64,000 nt of DNA, taken from a bacterium. GTDB lineage: Bacteria; Zhuqueibacterota; QNDG01; JAFGCO01. The translations under genes and the position numbers were made by a program. Below, one piece after another: positions 28,702 through 37,684 of this stretch (the stretch's first letter is position 1; each line of letters begins with the position of its first letter). The notes beneath the pieces are model-generated. The model had not been told where the DNA came from. It made no database searches and was given only the letters and a program-made list of their open reading frames with translations. The stretch spans positions 24,708-88,707 of the forward strand of contig JAFGGN010000041.1 in the NCBI GenBank assembly GCA_016930535.1, given 5' to 3'.

Positions 28702-29697
28702 CTATTTCATCAATACCATTTTTTTCATCCCGGTCCGGTTGCCGGATCTGAGTTGATAATAATATATTCCTGCCGGATGACGGCCGGCATCAAAGGTAAA
28801 CCGATGCGGTCCGGCATCCAGATTTTCATTCACGATGGTTTCGATTTCCTGACCCCGCACATTAAAAACGGTCAGTACCGTATTTGCGGGCTCTGTCAGC
28901 GAGAATATGATTTCCGTGGCGGGATTGAAGGGATTCGGAACATTCTGTTCAAGATGGAATTCCCCGGGAAGACCGGCTTCTGCCTTTTGGTTCACCGAAG
29001 TGGACATGGATCCTGTATCGATCAGTTCCTGCGGAATAGGGGTGCCGGTTTCCGGCGGATAGGCGCCGCTGATGTCCCAGGCGAACCAGTCAAAAAGCGA
29101 TCCCATGGTGGTGGAGCCCAGGTCGCCGAATCTGAACAGGTTGTCTCCCGGCGCTTCCAGGGGTTCGCCCTGAGCGCTCAGATAAGACAGGGGATCTTCG
29201 TCCACGAAAACTTCCAGAAGGTCCGCAATAATCGTTATCCGGTAAATATGCCACACACTCAGATCCATGGGAGAACTCTGGCCGGCTTTGTTCAGCTTGA
29301 TTTCAGTTCCCTTGTTGGCCACGAAACGTTCCCTGACAGCCCCGTTGTAAAGATAAACATCCAGATCCCGGTCGAAGGCACCCAGTCCCAGAGATTTGGC
29401 ACGAAAGACCAGTGTGGCTCCCAAACCCGGATCCGCGTTCCAGCCATAAGCCCATTGTTCCTTGGCAGGTCCCTGATCTTCCAGCACCTGGATCAGTTTG
29501 TTGCCCGGTATGTCAGGATCGTCGATCACACTGAGTATATCCGTGATATGATCATCATTGTCACCCTGTTCATGCCAGGCCGTATCTGCCTCTGCCGGCA
29601 GCAGACTGCAATCATAGACCTGCCATTGCGCGGATAATATTCCGGCACCTGCAACGAGTACGATGCAGATTAAAGTCATTGACATTCTTTTATTCAT
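28702..29697 (-). CDS. Secreted protein with jelly-roll-like domain and T9SS sorting domain
   Basis: A 331-residue protein of unknown function. Signal peptide to about residue 24 (GILSAQ). The central region looks like an all-beta sandwich: GATLVFRAKSLGLGAFDRD, WHIYRITIIADLLEVFVDE and NLFRFGDLGSTTMGSLFDWF resemble LamG/concanavalin domains, which commonly bind carbohydrate. The last ~80 residues are a sorting domain: NVPNPFNPATEI, FNVRGQEI and ASGIYYYQL-like HPAGIYYYQLRSG with terminal Lys. A perfect AAAAAGGAGG ribosome site precedes the ATG. It is the last of the group of sorted proteins and sits 51-72 bases before the GH105 gene. Confidence 0.78.
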   Translation of the reverse strand: MNKRMSMTLICIVLVAGAGILSAQWQVYDCSLLPAEADTAWHEQGDNDDHITDILSVIDDPDIPGNKLIQVLEDQGPAKEQWAYGWNADPGLGATLVFRAKSLGLGAFDRDLDVYLYNGAVRERFVANKGTEIKLNKAGQSSPMDLSVWHIYRITIIADLLEVFVDEDPLSYLSAQGEPLEAPGDNLFRFGDLGSTTMGSLFDWFAWDISGAYPPETGTPIPQELIDTGSMSTSVNQKAEAGLPGEFHLEQNVPNPFNPATEIIFSLTEPANTVLTVFNVRGQEIETIVNENLDAGPHRFTFDAGRHPAGIYYYQLRSGNRTGMKKMVLMK

Positions 29698-29733
29698 GGC
29701 ATGGCCTCCTTTTTCAAGATTGCAGAGATAAGG

Positions 29734-29769
29734 TGCGACAGAGAGAAGGTTGACCTTCTCTCTGTCGCA
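29734..29769 (-). repeat. Perfect 17-bp inverted repeat between genes
   Basis: TGCGACAGAGAGAAGGT (29734-29750) and its exact complement (29753-29769) enclose a 2-base gap. It lies 11 bases after the stop of one sorted-protein gene and 36 bases before the next start. No T-run follows on the minus strand, so it is more likely an mRNA-stabilising or processing hairpin than an efficient terminator. Confidence 0.75.
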
Positions 29770-29780
29770 GTCATTATCAT

Positions 29781-30767
29781 TTACTTCAACAGCAGCATTT
29801 TCTTCATTTCACTGAATTCGCCGGACTGAATTTTGTAATAATACACGCCGGACTGGAGATTGTCTGCACGGAAGGTCACATGATGTGAACCTGCAGGCAG
29901 CTGATCGTTTACAAGCTCCGTTACGGTCTGACCCAGTGAATTGAAGACCGTCACCGTGGTCTGACCGGCTTTGGTCAGGTTGAAATTGATCGAAGTTTCC
30001 GGATTGAAGGGATTCGGATAATTCTGGCTCAACCGATACTGATCGGGTGCATCGGCCGTTTCGACGGCCGTTCCGCCCCCGGTCACCCATTCGATCATGG
30101 ACTTTAAAAGCGTGTATCCGTCATCCGTGATCGCTGCATACCCGTTGGCATGGTAACCGATACTGGCACAGCGGTTCAGTATCGTTACTCCATTGACAGA
30201 CACAGTACCGGCTTCGATACCCACCGCAATGAATAAGTCAGACATCGAAGTGGATTGTGCGACCGGGATAAAATCGATTTCCGGCAGATTGGGAATGAGG
30301 TCTTCATTGGCTCCGCCGCCGGAATTGAGGGTCGCCATCGAACCCATTTCGAGACCGGAGAGTTCTGCGTTCATGATTAAAACCGGCTCGGCTCCGATGT
30401 TCGTGGCCTGCGAATTGTTGCACCAGCCCATGGTATTGGCCCGTATGGCATAATTTTCCGTGAGTACGACAGGAACGATGGCAGGTTCAAGCAGGAAATT
30501 GGCCGGAGCGATGGAACTGGATCCTATGATTTCATCAATAAATATGAAATCATAGGGTGCAAGATCCTCCTCGAAGTAGAGTGCCAGATCGCCGGGAGCG
30601 ATGATGACCAGGTTATAACCCCATTCCGTGAACTTGGTGATGAAATATTCACTTTCCAGGGCTCCCGGGTCGGCGATAGTGGAGACATATAGGCAATTCA
30701 TCTGGGCAAAAATCATCATGGGGATCATGAACATCGTGAGAGCCAGCAATAGCAATTTTCTTTTCAT
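29781..30767 (-). CDS. Secreted protein with Rossmann-like domain and T9SS sorting domain
   Basis: No named family recognised. Start at 30767: AGGAGG lies 7 bases upstream and the protein begins MKRKLLLLALTMFMIPM, a signal peptide. The frame continues to 30818, but that lies inside the terminator hairpin. The mature part alternates strands and helices: MNCLYVSTI, FTEWGYNLVIIAP, YDFIFIDE, PAIVPVVLTEN, GVTILNR and a final helix. This is the pattern of flavodoxin or class I amidotransferase (ThuA-like) folds and may be a single version of the repeat in the neighbouring 1094-residue protein. The C-terminal ~80 residues hold NYPNPFNPETSI and the sorting-domain strands. Role unknown. Confidence 0.78.
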   Translation of the reverse strand: MKRKLLLLALTMFMIPMMIFAQMNCLYVSTIADPGALESEYFITKFTEWGYNLVIIAPGDLALYFEEDLAPYDFIFIDEIIGSSSIAPANFLLEPAIVPVVLTENYAIRANTMGWCNNSQATNIGAEPVLIMNAELSGLEMGSMATLNSGGGANEDLIPNLPEIDFIPVAQSTSMSDLFIAVGIEAGTVSVNGVTILNRCASIGYHANGYAAITDDGYTLLKSMIEWVTGGGTAVETADAPDQYRLSQNYPNPFNPETSINFNLTKAGQTTVTVFNSLGQTVTELVNDQLPAGSHHVTFRADNLQSGVYYYKIQSGEFSEMKKMLLLK

Positions 30768-30797
30768 TATTCGTCCTCCTTTACATGTCTTGACAGT

Positions 30798-30837
30798 AAA
30801 AAACACCTGGAAGCGCATTTCTGTGCGCTTCCAGGTG
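30798..30837 (-). terminator. Intrinsic terminator after four-repeat protein gene
   Basis: Perfect 14-bp stem CACCTGGAAGCGCA (30804-30817) with its complement (30824-30837), 6-base loop, and TTTTTT next on the minus strand (A-run 30798-30803). It starts 8 bases after the stop of the four-repeat protein gene and stands 31 bases before the next gene. It should strongly reduce transcription from the surface module into the enzyme genes. Confidence 0.9.
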
Positions 30838-30844
30838 CGTCAAC

Positions 30845-33800
30845 CTATTTGAGAAGCATGAGTTTCTTGATCATCACTTTGTCATTGGATTTCAACCGGT
30901 AGAAATACATGCCCGATGCCAGATGCGCGGCATTGAACTGAACCGTGTGCCGGCCTGCATCCATGTTCTTGTTCACGAGTGTCTGCACGACCTGGCCCAT
31001 CACGTTGTAAATAACCAGTGAGGTATGGCCGGGTCTGGCCAGAACGAATTCAATCTGCGTGGACGGATTGAACGGATTCGGATAATTCTGTTTCAGTTCA
31101 TAGGCCATCGGCAGTGCATGGGTGTTCTCTTCGACACCGACCCAATCCGGAATGTCGACGATGCCCAGTCCGACCATGCGTTCCACTTCTTTCATGAAGA
31201 TGCTTTCCGACTCGGTCGTCCAGTTCTTGTAATTGAAAATGGTCTGGCCCGTCGTCGCATCGGCCGTGGCATCATTGCCGTTGCCCAGCATGGTACGGTG
31301 ACCGAACGGCATGTCGACAGCCCCTTCGTAGAATTCCACGAACGGATCGAAGCGGCAGAACTGAATGCTGGAATCGACCGCTGAAATGGCCAGAACCTTT
31401 GCATTGCCGCCGTCAGTCACGGAAATCACATCGAGGGGTCCGACGGCCCATGGTATACTGTCACCGCCAACAACATTCAGTCCGGTGAACACGTAATCAT
31501 TCGCATTGGTGATGACAGCATCCATCACCACACCGGCATCGTCATAATGGGTGCAGGTGCCGCTGTTGAACCAGTTCATACGGCTGTTTCTCAGCGCCCA
31601 GTTATGCAGAACCAGCATGGGTGCACGGACCCGGTTCCAGGCGACCTTGTGAGTGCCGCCGAAGTCGCCGCTGCCGCCGGAACGGCCGACAATCACGAGA
31701 TCCGCGTTGTTCAGCGTGTCCACCGTGGCCTGCGATGCGGTTTCCAGCGAATTGTTATAGAACGTGATCACATCATAACCTGCTGCAACCAGTGCGTCGA
31801 TCTGAGAGGAATCGGCGTGCACGCCATTGAGGGCGTCCATTTTGGTAGGCAGGCTGACATACACGATGGTGCCCTTGGCCGCGGGTTTGGGAACCTTGCC
31901 CAGGTAAACCATGCGTTCCACTTCGGCCAGGTAAACCATTTTGGATTCATCGGTGAAATTGTAATAATTGTAAATGGTCAGTCCCGCAGCGTCTGTGGTG
32001 GCGTCATTGCCGTGACCGATCATGCTGCGATAGCCGGCGGGCTTGTCGACCGAGCCGTCAAAAAATTCGACCCACGGATTAAAACGGACAAAAAGTACGC
32101 TGGAATCCGTTGCTGCCCTGGCAACCACCTGACCATTGCCCGCGGTCTTTTCTCTCAGCAGGTCGTACGGACCCACGCACCACGGAATTTCGCCGTTGGC
32201 GTCCGGTACGATACCGGCAAAAACGGGATCGCTGGCCAAATCCATCGTGGCATTCAGCACATCGCCCAGATCGCCTTCATGTTCCGTTTTGGTCGATTTG
32301 AACCAGTTCAGCCGGCTGCTGCGGCAGTTCCACAGCTCCACATTGAGAATCGGTGCCTCGACCGCATTCCAGGCGATTTTGTTTTCGTTCTGGTACATGG
32401 TGCTGGGCGTTGAACGGCCCATGATCACCAGGTCCGCATTGTTCAGGGTATCCAGTGTGGCTTTCGGAGCCCCGATCAGATTGGTGTTGTACCAGGTAAT
32501 GACATTGTAACCTTCGGCCTGCAGATCGTCGATGAAGGGCTGGTCCGGATGTATTTGATTGATTTGATCAAAATAATCGGGACGGCTGACAAAGACGATG
32601 GTTTTTTCAGGCTTGGGTACCTTGGACAGGAACACCATTCTTTCGACTTCGGCCAGGTACACCTGTTTGGACTCATCCGTGAAGTTGTTGTAATTGTAAT
32701 AGGTGAGCTGCGTGGCCGGATCGGCGGTCGCATCATTGCCGTTGCCGATATAGGTCCGGTATCCGGCAGGATAATCGACGCCGCCGGCGTAGTACGGAAT
32801 CCACGGTTTAAACCGGGCGAACTGAATGGATCCGTCCACAGCGGAGGTGGCCAGCACCTGGCCGTTGCCGCCATCCGTGATCGTGATGACATCGTAAGGA
32901 CCGACGGCCCACGGCAGCTTGCCGTCGACGAGTGTAAGACCGGCAAAAACCGGATCGCTGGCGGCCTTGATCTCGGCATCCATCACTTCGTCCCAGGTAT
33001 CATAATGCGGGGCATCGTTGCTCTTGAACCAGTTCATCCGGTTGGTTCTCAGGGCCCACAGATGCAGGCACAGCACCGGTGCTTCGACGGCATTCCATGC
33101 CGCTTTATGCGCCCCGCCGAAATCGCCGCTGTTTGTGGAACGGCCGATGATCACCAGGTCGGCATTGTTCAGCGAATCGATTCTTGACTGCGGCGCTGCT
33201 TCAAGCGCGGTCGGGATCATGAGGTCCACATTATAACCCGCAGCAATCAGATCGTCGATATGCGGTTTGTCCGCATGTTCCCCGGTCGATGCATCCAGTT
33301 TGTCCGGACGCGAAACAAAAATGATATTCTTGACCGGTTTCGGTACTTTGCCCAGACCGACCATACGGGCCACTTCAGCCATATACACCAGTTTGGATTC
33401 GGGTGTAAAGTTGTAGTAGTTGAAAATTACTGTGGATCCGTCCGGTCCCCTTAAATTGTCGTTGCCGTTGCCGATGAATGTACGATATCCATGCGGCATA
33501 TCGCCGGCACCCGGGAAAAATTCGACCCACGGATCGAAACGCGCGAACTGAATGGTTCCGTCCACAGCAGAAGTGGCCAGAACCTCGCCATTTCCGCCAT
33601 CCATGACCGTGATCACATCATAGGGACCCACGGCCCAGGGCAGCTGTCCGTCGGTCAGCGTCACGCCGGCAAAAACCGGATCGGCCGGTTTCAGGATATC
33701 CGCATTCATGACAACACCCTCGTCATCGTAATGCGGAGCGGAACTGCTGTTGAACCAGTTCATGCGGTTGGTTCTGAGCGCCCACAAATGGAGACACATC

Positions 33801-34129
33801 AGGGGCGCTTCAATGTTGTTCCAGGCCGCCTTATGCGTTCCGCCGAAATCGCCGCTGTTTGTCGAACGGCCGATGATCACCAGGTCGGCATTGTTCAGCG
33901 AATCGATTTTGGTCTGAGTGGCCGCTTCCAGTGCATTGGAATTCATGGTGTCTACCGTGTATCCCGCAGCCTTCAGATCATCGATGAACGGTTTGTCCGG
34001 ATTCTCGCCCGTGGCCGTATCCACCTTGTCCGGGCGGGAAATAAAGATGATGTTGCCTTGAGCAAACAGCTGACCCGATAACATCAGGGTCAGACAAAGC
34101 ATTAATGTAACCAGCAGAGTTTTCTTCAT
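30845..34129 (-). CDS. Surface protein of four ~242-residue repeats with T9SS sorting domain
   Basis: A 1094-residue protein not matching any family I can name. Signal peptide residues 1-24. Four tandem repeats start near residues 26, 268, 510 and 754, each opening with IVFVSRPDK-like strands, then AAGYxV, LNNADLVIIGRST, HKxAWNxVEAPxL, NRMNWF, PVFAGLTL, PWAVGPYDV and a closing ESKxVYLAEVERMVxLGKVP. Repeats 1-3 are spaced exactly 242 residues. The alternating strand/helix pattern and the invariant HxLWALRTNRMNWF-type block suggest a Rossmann-like (ThuA or amidotransferase-like) fold. The end is a sorting domain with NYPNPFNPSTQI and terminal Lys. GGAGGAGGAG precedes the ATG. A repeated surface binding or scaffold function is my inference. 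Confidence 0.82.
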   Translation of the reverse strand: MKKTLLVTLMLCLTLMLSGQLFAQGNIIFISRPDKVDTATGENPDKPFIDDLKAAGYTVDTMNSNALEAATQTKIDSLNNADLVIIGRSTNSGDFGGTHKAAWNNIEAPLMCLHLWALRTNRMNWFNSSSAPHYDDEGVVMNADILKPADPVFAGVTLTDGQLPWAVGPYDVITVMDGGNGEVLATSAVDGTIQFARFDPWVEFFPGAGDMPHGYRTFIGNGNDNLRGPDGSTVIFNYYNFTPESKLVYMAEVARMVGLGKVPKPVKNIIFVSRPDKLDASTGEHADKPHIDDLIAAGYNVDLMIPTALEAAPQSRIDSLNNADLVIIGRSTNSGDFGGAHKAAWNAVEAPVLCLHLWALRTNRMNWFKSNDAPHYDTWDEVMDAEIKAASDPVFAGLTLVDGKLPWAVGPYDVITITDGGNGQVLATSAVDGSIQFARFKPWIPYYAGGVDYPAGYRTYIGNGNDATADPATQLTYYNYNNFTDESKQVYLAEVERMVFLSKVPKPEKTIVFVSRPDYFDQINQIHPDQPFIDDLQAEGYNVITWYNTNLIGAPKATLDTLNNADLVIMGRSTPSTMYQNENKIAWNAVEAPILNVELWNCRSSRLNWFKSTKTEHEGDLGDVLNATMDLASDPVFAGIVPDANGEIPWCVGPYDLLREKTAGNGQVVARAATDSSVLFVRFNPWVEFFDGSVDKPAGYRSMIGHGNDATTDAAGLTIYNYYNFTDESKMVYLAEVERMVYLGKVPKPAAKGTIVYVSLPTKMDALNGVHADSSQIDALVAAGYDVITFYNNSLETASQATVDTLNNADLVIVGRSGGSGDFGGTHKVAWNRVRAPMLVLHNWALRNSRMNWFNSGTCTHYDDAGVVMDAVITNANDYVFTGLNVVGGDSIPWAVGPLDVISVTDGGNAKVLAISAVDSSIQFCRFDPFVEFYEGAVDMPFGHRTMLGNGNDATADATTGQTIFNYKNWTTESESIFMKEVERMVGLGIVDIPDWVGVEENTHALPMAYELKQNYPNPFNPSTQIEFVLARPGHTSLVIYNVMGQVVQTLVNKNMDAGRHTVQFNAAHLASGMYFYRLKSNDKVMIKKLMLLK

Positions 34130-34354
34130 CTCCTCCTCCTCAAATTGATTTGAGTCAGTTTGATTGTCATGAGCTGCCTATTCCTCTTTTTTTTTATTCA
34201 AGATTTCACAGGTATCGTCACCTCATGCCGTTTGAACCTTCATAATCCTTTTTCAACCACCTCCTTTCTGCATTAAAGTATTGTCTTGCGGGATTCGTAT
34301 CACCTCCTTTTTCTTGTCGTTTCACAAATCAATCACCAATAGTTATCATTAAAT
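34130..34354 (-). other. 225-base gap with two anti-SD-like sites and micro-ORFs
   Basis: Within the operon, the minus strand carries AAAAAGGAGGTGATACG (complement of 34296-34312) and AAAGGAGGTGGTTG (complement of 34253-34266). These are near-perfect matches to the 16S 3' end. They frame two tiny overlapping frames: GTG 34303 to 34253 (16 codons) and TTG 34256 to 34218 (12 codons). Neither product is recognisable. They could be translated leader peptides, ribosome standby sites, or remnants; no terminator hairpin was seen. Confidence 0.3.
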
Positions 34355-35392
34355 TTAAAATTCAAATCCGACGGATATCCGGCTGATATCGTCGAAGTAA
34401 CTGATGCTGGATGAATAGGAATAATCGAGATTGATTTTCCTGCCGGCAATTTCCTGTACGAGACCGACACCGGCGTTGAATCCCAGAACATCGTGATTGC
34501 CGATATAGCCGGTCCGGATCGCGAGACGGTTCATGATCGTATATTCAAGACCCGCCAGCACCCGTTCCGTATAGTTATTGGGGTGAATGAATTCCAGCGA
34601 CAGCAGCAGGTCGTCGGTCCCGGGATCGCCGTCCGCATGAATGATGTCCATGATATCGATGGCCGTACCCATGGCGAAAGTCAGCGGCAGCTGACAGGTG
34701 ATTTCTTCATATTTCACATCCGAGGCAAAATTGCGTATGGTCATGCCGAAGCGAAATCCTTTGTACCCCGTATGGTATTTAACACCCATGTCATAGGCCA
34801 GTTTGCCTTCGCCGAATTTTTTGTTGCCGTTTTCCGCTTCCACCTGTCCCAGGTTCTGTACCGCATATTTGACCGTACCGCCCATGAGAAATTTGGTACT
34901 GATCTTGCGGGCATAGGACAGGCCGAACGCATAGGCGCCCACATTGTCGACCATGCCGGTTTCCACATATCCCAGGGGATTGCCGGAAAAATTATCATAG
35001 GACAAAAGGGACGTTCCGATAATATCACCGTAATCCACGGTCAGGAAACTGAGGCCGACGGCACCCCAGTCGTTCAGATTGACGGTTACGCCTCCGGCCA
35101 GATAATTGATATTGGCGATCCACTGGGTCGTGGACACGAACGCATCCGCCTTGCCGTCCATTTCGCATATGGCCGCCGGATTGTAAAAAATACTCTCCGA
35201 ACCGGTTCCCACGGCCGTATATGCATCCCCCAGGGCCGTGGCCCGGGGTATGACGCCGACCTGCAGGAAGTTCATGGTGGATTGTCCCAGTTTTTTCAGA
35301 TTGGCTCCCACACCGTTGTATTGCTGGCTCCGCGCCGGTATCAGCATACCGAGCAGGAGAGCGAAAATCAGGAATGTTTTTATCCGCTTCAT
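34355..35392 (-). CDS. PorV/PorQ-family outer-membrane barrel
   Basis: FadL-like beta-barrel of the PorV/PorQ (UPF0164) family. In T9SS organisms PorV shuttles sorted cargo to the attachment complex. The ATG at 35392 has AAAGGAG 10 bases upstream and begins MKRIKTFLIFALLLGM, a signal peptide; the frame goes on to 35476 but overlaps the preceding gene. Family hallmarks: MNFLQVGVIPRATALGDAYT, GTGSESIFYNPAAI, GAVGLSFLTVDYGD and many short amphipathic strands, ending in Phe (SVGFEF) as outer-membrane barrels do. It is 19 bases after the 743-residue sorted protein, which suggests that it serves that protein or the TonB receptor specifically. Confidence 0.87.
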   Translation of the reverse strand: MKRIKTFLIFALLLGMLIPARSQQYNGVGANLKKLGQSTMNFLQVGVIPRATALGDAYTAVGTGSESIFYNPAAICEMDGKADAFVSTTQWIANINYLAGGVTVNLNDWGAVGLSFLTVDYGDIIGTSLLSYDNFSGNPLGYVETGMVDNVGAYAFGLSYARKISTKFLMGGTVKYAVQNLGQVEAENGNKKFGEGKLAYDMGVKYHTGYKGFRFGMTIRNFASDVKYEEITCQLPLTFAMGTAIDIMDIIHADGDPGTDDLLLSLEFIHPNNYTERVLAGLEYTIMNRLAIRTGYIGNHDVLGFNAGVGLVQEIAGRKINLDYSYSSSISYFDDISRISVGFEF

Positions 35393-35411
35393 AGCGATCA
35401 TTCTCCTTTTT

Positions 35412-37643
35412 TTAACGAACGACAATGAATTTCTGATAGGCGACGCCGCCGCCATTGAGCGCTTCAAACACGGCAATGTAAATACCGCTGGATATCGCCT
35501 GTTGATTATCCGTCAGCATGTTCCACTCATAGTATCCGGATTTGGACAGCGGTTCATGCCGGATCGTCTTGATCAGATCGCCACTCTCGGTAAACAGTTT
35601 GATGATACAGGCCGGCGGAAGATTGAAAAACATGATATGCCGGGGATCATTGGCACTCTGCACATAGGGAGGCAGTTTATCATCCGAAATATAATAAGGA
35701 TTGGGAACGATACGGATATCGTCCAGTTCAGAACCGACCGGGCGTTCCGGAGACACTTCCAGGCGGGACGTGCTGTACACACGCCCGGACCAGAGAATAT
35801 CGCCCCCTGTGCCCGGGTAGGCATTCGGATCGTTTGCATCCACCTGGACGCCGGACTGCACATAATAGTAATAGGAGCCGCCCCAGAGCACATCCGTATC
35901 AATAAATACATGGCCGTTTTCAAATGTCGTTTCTCCGATTTCAACCTGTTCCGCTGCCAGCATGTCGGCCGTGAACCGCTGCACTTCCTCATAAAAGACA
36001 GTATCCTGAATACTGTTTCTCCGCATGATTCTGTAGCCGTAAAATCCGTCCATGGCTTCGGCTTCGGGTGCGGCCCATCGGATCTCGGTGCCTTCGCCGG
36101 TACCCTGAATCCACATATGGGGCGGTTCGGGAGCCATGGGAACCTGCCAGTCGTGCTCATAGTTCCATTTGATCCGGGAAACGCTGGCCATCACCGAATC
36201 GATGCCAGTACTCAGCCAGCGGTTCTTGCGGTTGTTGTTTTCATCGGCAGTCGGAAAGGCAAAATTGCCGGGATAATAACCGGTACTTGCATCGGGCAGA
36301 TCGGGCGGCTCTTCCAGAGTGCCGGCCAGCCATTTTTCACCGATCTCCTTGGCTTTTTCGAGACTCAGGCCGGCATATCCGCTGGCATAGACAAAATGCA
36401 GTTTTTCGCCGTCCCCAAACTGATACGGACCGAAAGTCGCATACCGGGCGTGAAATGTGGAGGCGCGGCCCAGACCCGGAAGTTCGGAATCCCAGGATTC
36501 GGAACCGAATTCGTCATTGGGCTTCTGATGGAACGTGCCTTCGAATGTGCCTTCCATGGGATTGATGGTTGCCGAATAACCGGACAGATAATCGTAGAGC
36601 TTCGGACGGTCCGCATTGGTCTTGGCATACACTTCGGTGAGTCCGACCAGGGGCCTGGAGTACACATCCGTGATCCTGGGCTGAAGCCAGTCATCCACAT
36701 CACCGGCCTCATTCGTATAGGGCTGCTCCGAAGCATGCAGAATGGTATAAAAGTGCAGATCTTTCTCGAACAGGCGGCCGTCCTGATTATAGACCGGCAG
36801 GCCCATCTGGTCTCCGGCCAGCTCGGGATTGTCCGCATGGTACATGTAGAATACACGCAGGCTGTCTCCCGGCCTTGCGCCGTAATAATGCTGCCAGGTG
36901 TATCGCCCCGCATCCTGAGCCGTAATATCACTGATGCTGGGATGGCGGCCCTGGGCCTTCACCATATAATAATCAGCCTGATGCTGGTTGAAATAGAAAT
37001 CGGTCAGGGTTTTGCCGCTCTTGTTGGTCAGGGTCACATCCACGACAATATAATTGTCGTGATTCTGCTGGCTCCAGGCGAATATTTTACGGTGAATTTC
37101 AACACCCATTTCATTCAGTGTCGTGACCTCGATCACCTGGTCACTGGTGCCGATCATTTTCGATGCATCGGGATTGCCCCAGTCTTCAACCTGTTTGTTT
37201 TCCACTTCCGTGTCCCCGGATTGCAGGGTGTAATTCAGCGGAAGCGGCCAGCGTGTGTAATTGGTCATGGGCACCGTCACCATCTGCCCCCAGTTATAAT
37301 CGGAATCCGGGGACCACAAAATGGCGGCCTTGGGAATCACATTGCCCAGCGGATCCGTCCAGTTGGTCGCACCCATCACATATCCGGAACCGGTCTGGGA
37401 CGTCCCGTCCTGCATGGTCGGCCCCATTGTATTATAATCGGCGGGGAACCAGCTGTAACTGCTGAATTCAAAGGTGGCAATCCCGCCGTCATCCACGACG
37501 CCGCACCAGAATTTACCTGCCCTGATCGCAGCTGTCTGCCCATCCGCGTAAAGCGTCTGAACAGCTGTTCCGCTCAACAGCATCACTGCCAGAAGCAGTA
37601 TCGCCGGGAACGGTTTTTGTATCATTTTATGGAATACTTTCAT
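35412..37643 (-). CDS. Large surface protein with FN3-like and T9SS-type C-terminal domain, companion of TonB receptor
   Basis: A 743-residue exported protein without a recognised family. Signal peptide to about residue 33. Residues ~35-440 form a unique beta-rich region with GQTAAIRAGKFWCGVVDDGG, VWGN-type WGNPDAS and a run of aromatic repeats; residues ~505-600 look like an FN3 domain (EIRWAAPEAEAMDGFYGYRI). The last ~100 residues carry VPNPYYISDD, then KLFTESGDLIKTIRHE and SSGIYIAVFEA, a sorting-domain variant. It lies 41 bases after the TonB receptor gene, where SusD would be in Bacteroidota, and may act as the glycan-capturing lid. That role is inferred from position only. AAGGAG supports the start. 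Confidence 0.8.
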   Translation of the reverse strand: MKVFHKMIQKPFPAILLLAVMLLSGTAVQTLYADGQTAAIRAGKFWCGVVDDGGIATFEFSSYSWFPADYNTMGPTMQDGTSQTGSGYVMGATNWTDPLGNVIPKAAILWSPDSDYNWGQMVTVPMTNYTRWPLPLNYTLQSGDTEVENKQVEDWGNPDASKMIGTSDQVIEVTTLNEMGVEIHRKIFAWSQQNHDNYIVVDVTLTNKSGKTLTDFYFNQHQADYYMVKAQGRHPSISDITAQDAGRYTWQHYYGARPGDSLRVFYMYHADNPELAGDQMGLPVYNQDGRLFEKDLHFYTILHASEQPYTNEAGDVDDWLQPRITDVYSRPLVGLTEVYAKTNADRPKLYDYLSGYSATINPMEGTFEGTFHQKPNDEFGSESWDSELPGLGRASTFHARYATFGPYQFGDGEKLHFVYASGYAGLSLEKAKEIGEKWLAGTLEEPPDLPDASTGYYPGNFAFPTADENNNRKNRWLSTGIDSVMASVSRIKWNYEHDWQVPMAPEPPHMWIQGTGEGTEIRWAAPEAEAMDGFYGYRIMRRNSIQDTVFYEEVQRFTADMLAAEQVEIGETTFENGHVFIDTDVLWGGSYYYYVQSGVQVDANDPNAYPGTGGDILWSGRVYSTSRLEVSPERPVGSELDDIRIVPNPYYISDDKLPPYVQSANDPRHIMFFNLPPACIIKLFTESGDLIKTIRHEPLSKSGYYEWNMLTDNQQAISSGIYIAVFEALNGGGVAYQKFIVVR

Positions 37644-37684
37644 TGGACTGTTTCTCCTTGGTTTTCAGTTCTCGACAGCGACGA

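Noticed and set aside
30845..34129. Regular direct repeats as a CRISPR or satellite array
   Set aside because: The period is about 726 bases, in frame, and encodes conserved protein repeats.
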